Of a stretch of 38,263 nucleotides of DNA, positions 28,110 through 36,095 are shown piece by piece. Position numbers and translations under genes: made by a program. The stretch spans positions 1 through 38,263 of the forward strand of contig WRJK01000018.1 of NCBI GenBank assembly GCA_009782285.1, in the 5' to 3' direction. The stretch is from Clostridiales bacterium (lineage in GTDB: Bacteria; Bacillota; Clostridia; Peptostreptococcales; Anaerovoracaceae). Positions within the stretch are counted from its first letter, which is position 1. The number at the start of each line of letters is the position of its first letter. The notes beneath the pieces are model-generated. The model did not search any database. It worked only from the letters and a program-made list of their open reading frames with translations, and was not told the origin of the DNA.

Positions 28110-29483
28110 ATGTCCACTAAAACGCTTATTCTCACAGTGCTTTCCGAAAGCGAGGCGAAAGCAGTTAGGAGCGTGTTCAATTTAAACGATGAATGTTGCG
28201 TGGCAGACGATAAATACCCTGTGTTCCTCTGTCCCGACAACGGTGGCAGCGGGAAAGCAACCCTTGTCGCCTGCATTGTTGACAAGGGGAACGTTGACGC
28301 TGTAATTGCGACAAACTACCTGTTAAGCAAATTCTGCCCAGACGAAGCGATCTTGGTCGGCACATGTGCGGGGCGGCCAGACGAAACCAAAGCGGGGGAC
28401 GTGGTGGTTTCACGCCTTGGAGTGCATGACTATGGCCAAAGCACATTAGTGGAGGGGCAAGCAATCAGGTTCGACGACACCCATCACTCCCGCGACCTTG
28501 CGCGAAGATTCGCATTTCAAAAAAGCAACAAGGATCTAGAGGTGAAATGGTGGCCCTTGATCCTTTCCAATGCGCTTAAGCTAGACCTGAAATGCCTTGA
28601 CGGGATACAGGCCAGGCTGTTCGACAAAGCTGTGGCTTCAGGCTCGCAAATAATAGACGAGTCAAAAATGAAGGTTCTGACGGACGCGAACGCAAGCATT
28701 TTCGCCGCCGACCAAGATTCAGCCGGGTTTGCCCGCTCATGTGAAGAAAAGAAGGTTGAATGGCTTGTTGTCAGGGGGGTTTCTGACTGCGGCGACCGTA
28801 CTGAGCGCAAGGAGCAAGCAACCCTCGCGGCCATTGCGGCAGCCACGCTGGTCAAGCTCTATCTTGAATCCGCTTCAGAGCCGGGCACATGCCAAAGCGC
28901 TTCGAAGCTCGACGACAAGCTCAGCGGCACATTGGGGTGCACCCACATCTGGACACCTACTCGTGGCAACGAGCACCAGGAGAACGACGACAGAAACAAA
29001 AAGAAACTCTCTGTGATTGGCGAGAGCTCCGGCACCACGATACGCTTGCTTGCTCAGTCTGGTTATTCCTATTTGTGCCCTCGCGGAGTTTTCTTCGAAA
29101 AAGTCGAAGCGCATTTAAAACAAGGTGGAACCTTCAATGTCCTGATATCAAACCTCTTTGCCGGCGACTGTGCTTTATCCGGCAAGGAAGCCTACCACCG
29201 ACAGGCTAAATACAACATGTCGCTTGCGGGGTACTACGAGCTGAAAGAGGAATTCAACGAGCAGATCAACTTGAGAACGATCAGTTTTGACCCGATTGCA
29301 ACGATCCTCATAACTAATGCCTACTGCTTTTACGAGCCGTACACGCATATTCTTTCCGAAAGGGAAAAGCTCCTGTTTGTCTCCTTTGAAATGCTGTTTG
29401 ACAAGAATGCCGCTGAACACGGCTACCTCTTGATGAAGAAATATTTTTCTCATCTCTATAAAAATGCGAGCGAGCTTTCATGA
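28110..29483 (+). CDS. Nucleoside phosphorylase/nucleosidase-like protein with unrecognised C-terminal domain
   Basis: The protein has 457 aa. The ATG has AGGGGAGG 8 nt upstream. Residues 1-235 follow the PNP/MTA-SAH nucleosidase fold: an early LSESEAKAV helix, ILVGTCAGRP (81-90), AGDVVVSRLGVHDYG (95-109), and WLVVRGVSD with the catalytic-type Asp206. The usual DMES/ME ribose-binding motif reads DQDSAG (181-186), a changed active-site residue. After a charged linker (about 240-275), residues 275-457 form a separate domain with SVIGESSGTTIR, FNVLISN, and ITNAYCFYEPY, vaguely like PLD-fold sensor domains linked to bacterial regulators; I do not recognise the family. There is no signal peptide, so it is cytoplasmic. 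It is the first gene of a tight three-gene operon. Role is inferred as nucleoside or nucleotide cleavage. Confidence 0.75.
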   Translation: MSTKTLILTVLSESEAKAVRSVFNLNDECCVADDKYPVFLCPDNGGSGKATLVACIVDKGNVDAVIATNYLLSKFCPDEAILVGTCAGRPDETKAGDVVVSRLGVHDYGQSTLVEGQAIRFDDTHHSRDLARRFAFQKSNKDLEVKWWPLILSNALKLDLKCLDGIQARLFDKAVASGSQIIDESKMKVLTDANASIFAADQDSAGFARSCEEKKVEWLVVRGVSDCGDRTERKEQATLAAIAAATLVKLYLESASEPGTCQSASKLDDKLSGTLGCTHIWTPTRGNEHQENDDRNKKKLSVIGESSGTTIRLLAQSGYSYLCPRGVFFEKVEAHLKQGGTFNVLISNLFAGDCALSGKEAYHRQAKYNMSLAGYYELKEEFNEQINLRTISFDPIATILITNAYCFYEPYTHILSEREKLLFVSFEMLFDKNAAEHGYLLMKKYFSHLYKNASELS

Positions 29484-29496
29484 GGAGGGGTTTCAA

Positions 29497-30561
29497 TTGG
29501 ATTGCGCCGCTTTCACCGAGCACGATTCTTGGCTGTCAGCTGACTTGCTGTGGGGGTGCCCCAACAATTGCGGGTACTGCTATTTGCGGAGCAGAGGCCT
29601 CGTCGGCGTCAGACCTAAATTAAAATTCCCTTTTGACGATAATTTGCTTGGGGAGCTTGCTTTGGCTCTGGGGGACTGCCCGCTTGGCGTACCTGTAAGC
29701 ATTGGCAATTGCACAGACATGCTGGCAACTGAAGAAAGCCTCGACATGCTTTGCCGGATCGCCGGCTCTATCTCCCGCATTGATCAAACGCGGCTGATTG
29801 TAATTATTACAAAGTCGAAGGTTTCAGAATCCGCTGCAAAGAGGATTGCGGAGGCTACCGCCGGGCACGGGCTTTTAGTGCTTAGCCAGTCATTTTGCAA
29901 GGATAGCGGGGCAGGAGTAGAAAAGGGGAGAACGTCGTCTCCAACAGAGACCTACGAATCCCTTGTGAATGCCGCAAAAACCGAGGGGCTTGTGGCGATG
30001 CATTTTTGGAGGCCGTTTTTAAGTGCATGGAACTTGCCTTGCGACATCGCCCAGCGCATAAAAAAACTGAGGGACAGCGGCTCTGTCTGTTCTGTCGTTA
30101 TCGGCATCAAGGGCAGCAGGCAACTGGCAGATTCGTATTCGGAAGAATTGAAAACTTGGGCAGCGCATGAGTTCAGCCTCGGTGTCACCCGTGGCGACGA
30201 AAGGATTTCCGGGGGGCGGCTTAAACACCTGCTCCAGGCGGCAACCGCCGCTGGCTATCCTGTGTTCCGGCAAACGAGCTGCGCTATGGCTTTTGTGCAA
30301 GGCGCACCGGACATTAACGGCACTTCGGCATCGGGCATAAAATCAACCCACTGTGATAAAGTGAACTGCCCGCAGGCACAAAGGCTAATTTGCAAAAACG
30401 ACCCTCTTCTGGAAAAAGAGGCCATCCACATACCCGGCGAAATCGACGAATTCAGCTACAACCATTTGGTCCATGTCTACCACAAGCCGCCTATGGCAGG
30501 CAAAGTCAATGTACAGAAAGCATGGCGGGGAAACATTATTAACGAGGTAAAAAGTGGTTAA
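29497..30561 (+). CDS. Radical SAM enzyme, SPL/COG1533-like, with extra C-terminal cysteines
   Basis: The TTG at 29497 is chosen as start: GAGGAGGGG lies 6 nt upstream, directly after the previous stop. The in-frame ATG at 29464 lies inside the previous gene and has no binding site. This gives 354 aa. GCPNNCGYCYL holds the CX3CX2C cluster motif (Cys21, Cys25, Cys28) that binds the 4Fe-4S used with S-adenosylmethionine. The YCYL ending and the later TSSPTETYESLVNAA segment recall spore photoproduct lyase-like and COG1533 proteins. Near the C-terminus, Cys286, Cys291 and Cys299 in a CX4CPX6C array could hold a second cluster or zinc. Substrate is unknown; nucleic acid or nucleotide is a guess from the family and neighbours. 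The next gene overlaps it by 8 nt. Confidence 0.8.
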   Translation: MDCAAFTEHDSWLSADLLWGCPNNCGYCYLRSRGLVGVRPKLKFPFDDNLLGELALALGDCPLGVPVSIGNCTDMLATEESLDMLCRIAGSISRIDQTRLIVIITKSKVSESAAKRIAEATAGHGLLVLSQSFCKDSGAGVEKGRTSSPTETYESLVNAAKTEGLVAMHFWRPFLSAWNLPCDIAQRIKKLRDSGSVCSVVIGIKGSRQLADSYSEELKTWAAHEFSLGVTRGDERISGGRLKHLLQAATAAGYPVFRQTSCAMAFVQGAPDINGTSASGIKSTHCDKVNCPQAQRLICKNDPLLEKEAIHIPGEIDEFSYNHLVHVYHKPPMAGKVNVQKAWRGNIINEVKSG

Positions 30562-31513
30562 ATCGGATAATATCCAGACGGCTCTAAACAGGCTCAAAAA
30601 CATTACCGGCTTCGTTACGACCCTATGCCGAGGAGGCGATTTCAGGCCCTCTGTGTTCAACAGGTACGACCACGTTAACCGTGTATGGCTGGTGAACCAG
30701 CTCCTGTGCAGGGCTTTGGGCGCAGACCCGACACAGTCAAGCGAAATCGTGGTTCTGCACGATTTGAACAGGTGGCCTTTCGCGCAGAATTCTGAGCGGG
30801 GAAGGTTCGACCAGATTGACAACGCTTGGGAGTATTTGCCCTGCCTCGACCCCGGTATTTCAACCCCTGTAGTAAACGATGTGGTTTCGCTGCACAAAAA
30901 GGAGATGCCCCGCATGAGGAAAGGCTCGAAATACGCATTAGCTGCCGATTTTCTCGCAGGGCTCGCTGAAGACCCCCTGCTGATTACTGCGGGCCTCAAC
31001 GCCCACCCTGAACTGATCCCTGCCCGGATTGCAAGCCTGCTCTGCCTTGACTTTTCCGAGGAGGGCATTGGAGCCCTGAGAAGGCTCTGCACATCATTGA
31101 ACAAAGAGCGAAACATTGGCCTGTTTTCATCGTTGTTTCAGAATTTGTTTGAAATGCAATGCAGCAGGCTCATCGACAAATATACGTCCAACCGCAGAAC
31201 GGTAGAAACGGTGCTCAATGCAATAGCTTTTGACGCACTTTATGTGAAAGAAGAATTCTTAAGGCCCGTGGTCTTCCCAATCAACAACGAATGCGTCTGC
31301 CACGCGAGCTTCATTCAAAACTCGGTATTATCCGTAATTATCAACGACATGGGGCTTGACGCGGCGAAAAACTACCTGCTGTCGGTAGACGAACCTGGGC
31401 TTATTGCAAAAATCCGCGAAAAGGAGTACGTCACCGACTGCGAGCTGCAGGGCTTGTACCCTGATTTGGATTATACGTCCAGCTCCTTGAGCCATGTAAA
31501 ATGCTTTGTATAG
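30554..31513 (+). CDS. HD-domain protein (predicted metal-dependent phosphohydrolase)
   Basis: The protein has 319 aa and starts at a GTG (30554) with GAGGT 5 nt upstream, inside the last codons of the radical SAM gene, so translation is likely coupled. The N-terminal part has the HD superfamily pattern: RYDHVNRVW with His40, then VVLHDLNRW with His69-Asp70, and a later SLHKKEMPRM that may give another ligand. Residues of about 150-319 are mostly helical, with no recognised motif. HD proteins commonly cleave phosphate esters of nucleotides. The three operon products together suggest chemistry on nucleotides. Which reaction occurs cannot be read from the sequence. Confidence 0.75.
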   Translation: MVKSDNIQTALNRLKNITGFVTTLCRGGDFRPSVFNRYDHVNRVWLVNQLLCRALGADPTQSSEIVVLHDLNRWPFAQNSERGRFDQIDNAWEYLPCLDPGISTPVVNDVVSLHKKEMPRMRKGSKYALAADFLAGLAEDPLLITAGLNAHPELIPARIASLLCLDFSEEGIGALRRLCTSLNKERNIGLFSSLFQNLFEMQCSRLIDKYTSNRRTVETVLNAIAFDALYVKEEFLRPVVFPINNECVCHASFIQNSVLSVIINDMGLDAAKNYLLSVDEPGLIAKIREKEYVTDCELQGLYPDLDYTSSSLSHVKCFV

Positions 31514-31532
31514 CCATTTGGGCACCTCTGCC

Positions 31533-31561
31533 TTGAGATTGTCATCGTTTTGTTGTATAAT
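31533..31561 (+). promoter_or_regulatory. Sigma-A promoter upstream of the AraC-family gene
   Basis: TTGAGA (31533-31538), 17 bp, TATAAT (31556-31561). The -10 lies within overlapping dyads (TTGTA-TAA-TACAA at 31553-31565, then TTGTACAA at 31566-31573), a possible operator. The leader to the chosen start would be about 330 nt. Confidence 0.7.
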
Positions 31562-31642
31562 ACAATTGTACAAAGTTAAATTCATGGAATTAAATGACAG
31601 CCCTGACATTATTTCGAGGATCGAAAAGAAGAACGAACAACC

Positions 31643-31774
31643 TGTGGAAAACTGATACTTGAAAATTAAGTCAAGTTCCTGTAAATCCTTGAATTTGAAC
31701 GCTAAATTAGTTTTATGCTATCCACAGCCGTGGGTGGAAAAAAATGTATGCAATTTTTATCAACATGTGGAAAA
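31643..31774. promoter_or_regulatory. Cluster of four DnaA-box-like 9-mers
   Basis: Four sites each differ from TTATCCACA by one base: TGTGGAAAA at 31643-31651 (minus orientation), CTATCCACA at 31718-31726, TTATCAACA at 31757-31765, and TGTGGAAAA at 31766-31774 (minus). The last two abut head to head. A weaker site (GGTGGAAAA) lies near 31734. The surroundings are AT-rich and noncoding. No dnaA or dnaN gene is in the window. A nearby inverted repeat (ACTTGA/TCAAGT, 31657-31676) may be regulatory. Confidence 0.45.
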
Positions 31775-31896
31775 ATAGCTCGAACCTGACAAATACCACG
31801 ACTTGAGGCTTGTTGAAAATTGTTTGCCATACAGCGAACATGGGTTTACTAAATGGCGACATGCACTACTGCGAACACAAGGAGAAACGACATAAA

Positions 31897-33432
31897 ATGC
31901 TAAAAGAGAGAATATTCTACACGGAAGGTTTGCCTGTAAACGTCCTTGTAGCAAACATAACGGACTACCCTGTGCATTTTCACCCCGACATAGAGGTCGC
32001 ATATGTCCTTTCAGGCAACGTTACGCTTAAAAATGGCTACTGCGCAAGTACGCTGAACAAAGGTGACATCCATGTTGTCAACAACAAAAACACCCACAGC
32101 TTCAGCAGGGCTCATGGAGACAACATGATATTGCTGCTCCAACTGGATGTTGCATATTTCTCTGAGTACTATGAAGATTTGCCAAACAGCTTCTTCGTAA
32201 CCGAGGTTGGAGACGACAACGCCGATAGCCTTGACCTGCTACGGGGCATTTTGGTGCGCATTGTCATGGAATTCCTGCGGAAAGGACATGGCTTTGAAAG
32301 CAGGATCATCGAAAACACCCACAACCTCATTTCTTGCCTCATGTCAAACTTCCGGTTTTTTTCCATAAAGGACGGAAAATACATAAACGAAGCCAAATCA
32401 AAGGGAAACAAATCTCTTGCAGGGAGGCTCCACAGGATAACGGACTACATGTACGAAAACTTTGGGCGGAAATTGACTTTGAACGAAATAGCGGCACGGG
32501 AAAACCTAAGCATATTTTACCTCTCCCATGCCATCAAAGATGCGACAGGTATGAGCTTTCAGGATCTTCTGGGCTTCATCAGGGTGGAGGAGTCTGAAAA
32601 GCTGCTGCTCGGAACAAATAAAAAAATCGGCACTATTTCTGATGAATGCGGCTTTTCAGCCGTCAGGTACTACATAAAGCATTTTCAAAAATGGTACGAT
32701 TTGACCCCTGCTGCCTACAGGTCGAAATACGCTGGCAAGGTGAGCCGCCCAGATAGCATTGCCACTTTCGACAAGTGCGCACCAGCAGCCATAGAGGAAG
32801 CTGTCAAAAAACAGCTTTGGGGTGTGTATAACAGTTATTCTGGCGAAATCAAGCTGGAATCCAGCATCATCAGCCTTGACCTTGCAGAATGCATGTCCGA
32901 CAAACGGCACAGGCGCCTGTTTCCTGGAGAGATCTTTGAAACTGAAATAATGAAAGCGGCTGCAAGGCCATTCAATCTCTTTAAAAACCTGAACGAACAC
33001 ATTCTCTATTCCAGCCACATGTGCATGGTTTCGACTTCTGCAAGCAACCTTGCTGATCTGTTCAACCTCAGCATTTTAGTGTATAATTATAGTGATAGTT
33101 TTTACAAAAATCTGGCTGGGACGATAGGGAAGGAAAGCTTTCTTGATCAGCTGAAAACCTTTGACGACGAGGCCGAAGTCCTCATCAAGTGCATTGGGAT
33201 ATCGGGAAGCTTCAAAGTGATTCGGTACAAAATGACGAAGCAAAACGTAACAAGCGCATGCGAGGATTGGCTCAAGGTCTCAGGAACACTGAACAAGAGG
33301 CAGGCTCTGCTGAACAGCTGGAGCACGCTCCCCAACATCGAGGCAGACGAGATTACTGCGTCGGGCACACTGAACTTGTGGCTTAAACTGCGCGGCTTAA
33401 GCGCAGAGCTAATATTGATTGACAGGAAGTAG
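31897..33432 (+). CDS. AraC-family transcriptional regulator with GH39-like C-terminal remnant
   Basis: The ATG at 31897 (AAGGAG 12 nt upstream) gives 511 aa beginning MLKERIFYTEG, a usual start for this type; the frame is open to a TTG at 31810 without a better site. Residues of about 10-110 form a cupin sensor domain (VHFHPDIEV, GDIHVVNN). Residues of about 175-275 are the paired helix-turn-helix DNA-binding domain (LTLNEIAARENLS and TISDECGFSAVRYYIKHFQKWYDLTPAAYR). The remaining 235 residues look like the closing beta-sandwich of GH39 beta-xylosidases (ILVYNYSDSFYKN, ACEDWLKVSG, LNLWLKLRGLSAELILI). No barrel is visible. It likely senses a sugar and regulates nearby genes; targets are unknown. 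Confidence 0.85.
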   Translation: MLKERIFYTEGLPVNVLVANITDYPVHFHPDIEVAYVLSGNVTLKNGYCASTLNKGDIHVVNNKNTHSFSRAHGDNMILLLQLDVAYFSEYYEDLPNSFFVTEVGDDNADSLDLLRGILVRIVMEFLRKGHGFESRIIENTHNLISCLMSNFRFFSIKDGKYINEAKSKGNKSLAGRLHRITDYMYENFGRKLTLNEIAARENLSIFYLSHAIKDATGMSFQDLLGFIRVEESEKLLLGTNKKIGTISDECGFSAVRYYIKHFQKWYDLTPAAYRSKYAGKVSRPDSIATFDKCAPAAIEEAVKKQLWGVYNSYSGEIKLESSIISLDLAECMSDKRHRRLFPGEIFETEIMKAAARPFNLFKNLNEHILYSSHMCMVSTSASNLADLFNLSILVYNYSDSFYKNLAGTIGKESFLDQLKTFDDEAEVLIKCIGISGSFKVIRYKMTKQNVTSACEDWLKVSGTLNKRQALLNSWSTLPNIEADEITASGTLNLWLKLRGLSAELILIDRK

Positions 33433-33464
33433 GTGCAAATAAAACATTTTTGGGAGGTGATAGG

Positions 33465-34736
33465 ATGAAGTTGCTGATCATCGGCGCTGGCGGTGTAGGC
33501 ACTGCGGCGGCTGCGATTATCAAGAGAGTAGGCAAAAATGGAGATTGGGCTGAAAAGGTCGTGATCTCTGACTACAACTTGGAAAGGGCAAAAGAAGTCG
33601 CAAACATAATTTGCGGCGGCGGCAAATTCATATCCGAAAAAATTGACGCCCGAGACCCCGCGAGCATTAAGGAGGTTGTCCAAAAACATGGCATCACATA
33701 TGTGATGAACGCAGTTGAACCGCTGTTCAACGAAACGATTTTCGACACATGCCTTGAAGCGAAAGTCGGGTACCTTGACTGTGCCATGACTCTATCCACC
33801 AAGCACCCCGAGAACCCCTATGAATTGACCCACATCAAGCTGGGGGACTACCAGTTCGAAAGGCACGAAAAGTGGGAAAAGGCCGGCAACATGGCTATCG
33901 TCGGCTCTGGTGTCGAACCAGGCATGGCTGACGTGTTTGCCAAATTTGCGGCAAAGCATCTTTTTGACGAAATCGACGAAGTCAACATTAGAGACGGAGA
34001 CAATTACGCCGGAGCCGACGGCGTCTTTGGATTCTCTGTCTGGACAACTGTCGAAGAATGCCTGAACCCTCCAATAATCTGGGAAAAAGGGAAAGGCTGG
34101 TTTACAACGAGGCCCTTCTCCGAACCTGAAATCTTTAATTTCCCGGGTGGAATCGGCGACGTCGAAGTCATCAACGTGGAGCACGAAGAGGTACTGCTTG
34201 TGCCGAGGGTAATCGACTGCAACAGGGTCACGTTCAAATACGGCGTTCCAAGGGAAATGCGCCAGCTGCTGCTTGACCTTGAAGTATTGGGTATGGACGA
34301 CGCGAAGCGGAAAATCAAGGTAGGCGAATCTGAAATTTCACCACGGGATTTCCTCGTGAAAGTGGTTCCTTCGCCGGTTGATTCAACTCTGCGCATGACC
34401 GGAAGCGGATGCGCCGGGGCGTGGGTGACAGGCACAAAAGACGGCAAGCGCCGATCTGTTTACCTGTATCAAATCGCTGACAACCAAGAATGCATCAAGA
34501 AGTACACGACAAACTCTGTTGTGTCACAGACAGCGGTAGGGCCTGTTATCATGCTTGAGCTTGCAGCGAAGGGCATTTGGAACCTCCCTGGTGTCCACGG
34601 CCCCGAAAGTTTTGATCCTGATCCCTTTATGGAATTGCTGGCAAAATACGAGTTCCCTGCCGGCATTCGGGAAATGGATTCTGAATATGCGGACGAAATC
34701 AATGAAAAAAAGCTTGTTGAACTGATCAAACAATAA
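33465..34736 (+). CDS. Saccharopine dehydrogenase-family NAD(P)-dependent oxidoreductase
   Basis: The ATG at 33465 has GGGAGGTGA 4-7 nt upstream and begins MKLLIIGAGGVGTAAAA, a Rossmann nucleotide-binding loop (GAGGVG). This gives 423 aa; the frame reaches a TTG 5 codons earlier that overlaps the ribosome binding site. NAVEPLFNE, YLDCAM and VGSGVEPGMADVFAK match the saccharopine dehydrogenase (LYS9-like) family, which includes saccharopine and carboxynorspermidine dehydrogenases. Substrate is not decided: either an amino acid or a polyamine conjugate fits. It follows the AraC gene by 32 bp with no terminator between, so the two may be co-transcribed, and it ends at a strong terminator. Confidence 0.85.
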   Translation: MKLLIIGAGGVGTAAAAIIKRVGKNGDWAEKVVISDYNLERAKEVANIICGGGKFISEKIDARDPASIKEVVQKHGITYVMNAVEPLFNETIFDTCLEAKVGYLDCAMTLSTKHPENPYELTHIKLGDYQFERHEKWEKAGNMAIVGSGVEPGMADVFAKFAAKHLFDEIDEVNIRDGDNYAGADGVFGFSVWTTVEECLNPPIIWEKGKGWFTTRPFSEPEIFNFPGGIGDVEVINVEHEEVLLVPRVIDCNRVTFKYGVPREMRQLLLDLEVLGMDDAKRKIKVGESEISPRDFLVKVVPSPVDSTLRMTGSGCAGAWVTGTKDGKRRSVYLYQIADNQECIKKYTTNSVVSQTAVGPVIMLELAAKGIWNLPGVHGPESFDPDPFMELLAKYEFPAGIREMDSEYADEINEKKLVELIKQ

Positions 34737-34756
34737 TCCCGATCCAAATCGTTTCA

Positions 34757-34787
34757 GGGGGAGCGGCATCTGCGCTTCCCCCTTTTT
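34757..34787. terminator. Convergent intrinsic terminator
   Basis: GGGGGAGCG pairs with CGCTTCCCCC (one bulge) and is followed by TTTTTG on the plus strand. It lies between the plus-strand oxidoreductase and the end of purD. Confidence 0.8.
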
Positions 34788-34788
34788 G

Positions 34789-36084
34789 TTACTTGATTCG
34801 CAAGTAATCCAAAAGCCCTATGTCTTTGCGGTACTGCGCCCCTTTAAAAGAAATTCTTGCCGCATTTTCGTAGGCTTTTGCCCTTGCCTCTTCGTGGCTG
34901 TCAGCCGCTGCAGCGACTCCGAGCACACGTCCGCCTGCAGTCACCACGGCTGTCCTGCACAAAGACTCGTTGCAGATGTGACTCAGTGCCGTCCCTGCAT
35001 GGAAAACCCAAATGTCGCTGTCCATATTGTCGAGCCCTTCAATGACAAAGCCCTTATCATAGCTGCCCGGATAGCCGTCAGAAGCCAATACTACGCAAAC
35101 GGTTCTTTTAACGTTCCATTTGATATCGACGCCAGCAAGGTTATTCTCCGCAACTGCGAGGAAAACATCGAGCAGATCGGTCTCGAGCCGTGGTAGTACC
35201 GCCTGAGTTTCAGGGTCGCCGAAACGGATGTTGAATTCTATGACCTTTGGCCCTTCGCCCGTTATCATCAGACCTGCGTAGAGCACTCCTTTGTAGTCGA
35301 GGCCGTCAATCTGAAGTCCTTCGAGCGTTGGTGCCAGTATTTCCTTCATCACTCTTTTTTTCAAGGCTTCGTCAAACAAAAGGCTGGGGGAATATGCCCC
35401 CATCCCGCCGGTGTTCGGCCCTTCGTCATCGTCATAGATTCTCTTGTAATCTTGGGCTGATTCCATCGGAACTATGATATTCTCATCCACGAAGCACAGC
35501 ACAGACGCTTCCACTCCGCTGATGAATTCCTCTACGACTACTCTTTCTCCCGCTGCGCCGAATACCTTCTCCCCCATCATCTGCTCTATGGCTGTTTTCG
35601 CTTCCTCTGCGGTCTTTGCTATCACTACGCCTTTGCCGGCAGCCAACCCATCTGCCTTAATAACCATCGGGAACCCGAAAAGCCCTATGGCTTTCAATAG
35701 CTCTTCCTTTTCTGTGAATACCTTGTACTTCGCGGTTGGGATGTTGTGCCTCGCTAGAAAATCCTTGGTGAAGGCTTTGCTGGCTTCAAGCTGGGAGCAT
35801 TTCTTGTTCGGTCCAAAAACCCTCGTCCCCGACGCTTCAAGCACGTCGACAATCCCCATCGCCAATGGAACTTCAGGTCCGATCACAGCAAGGCCGATGT
35901 CGTGTTCCATTACCGCTTTTGCTATCCCTTCGATGTCTTCCGCCTCCACAGGGAGACATCTTGCCAGCTTTGCAATTCCTGCGTTGCCGGGTGCGCAGTA
36001 TAATTTCTCCAGCCTAGGGCTTTGAGACAGGCACCAAGCCAGAGCATGTTCCCTTCCGCCGCCGCCTACAATCAGTACGTTCAT
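34789..36084 (-). CDS. purD: Phosphoribosylamine-glycine ligase
   Basis: The protein has 431 aa, the normal length of GAR synthetase. It joins phosphoribosylamine and glycine with ATP in de novo purine synthesis, in the cytoplasm. It opens with MNVLIVGGGGREHALAW, followed by GPNKKCSQLEASKAFTKDF and the ATP-grasp motifs including AAGKGVVIA, NTGGMGAYSPS and FNIRFGDPETQ, all conserved in the family. The ATG follows GGAGGG. It starts 11 bp after the purH stop, so purH and purD form one operon. Nothing looks truncated. Confidence 0.97.
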   Translation of the reverse strand: MNVLIVGGGGREHALAWCLSQSPRLEKLYCAPGNAGIAKLARCLPVEAEDIEGIAKAVMEHDIGLAVIGPEVPLAMGIVDVLEASGTRVFGPNKKCSQLEASKAFTKDFLARHNIPTAKYKVFTEKEELLKAIGLFGFPMVIKADGLAAGKGVVIAKTAEEAKTAIEQMMGEKVFGAAGERVVVEEFISGVEASVLCFVDENIIVPMESAQDYKRIYDDDEGPNTGGMGAYSPSLLFDEALKKRVMKEILAPTLEGLQIDGLDYKGVLYAGLMITGEGPKVIEFNIRFGDPETQAVLPRLETDLLDVFLAVAENNLAGVDIKWNVKRTVCVVLASDGYPGSYDKGFVIEGLDNMDSDIWVFHAGTALSHICNESLCRTAVVTAGGRVLGVAAAADSHEEARAKAYENAARISFKGAQYRKDIGLLDYLRIK

Positions 36085-36095
36085 AAACCCTCCTG

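Noticed and set aside
29464-29496. ATG start of the radical SAM gene at 29464
   Set aside because: It lies within the previous gene without a ribosome binding site; the TTG at 29497 has GAGGAGGGG at ideal spacing.
31643-31774. Chromosomal origin of replication
   Set aside because: No dnaA, dnaN or other origin-linked gene is near, and none of the boxes is a perfect match. It is kept only as a DnaA-box-like cluster.
31810-31896. TTG start of the AraC-family gene at 31810
   Set aside because: The extra 29 residues match nothing, and no ribosome binding site precedes them; the ATG at 31897 fits the family.
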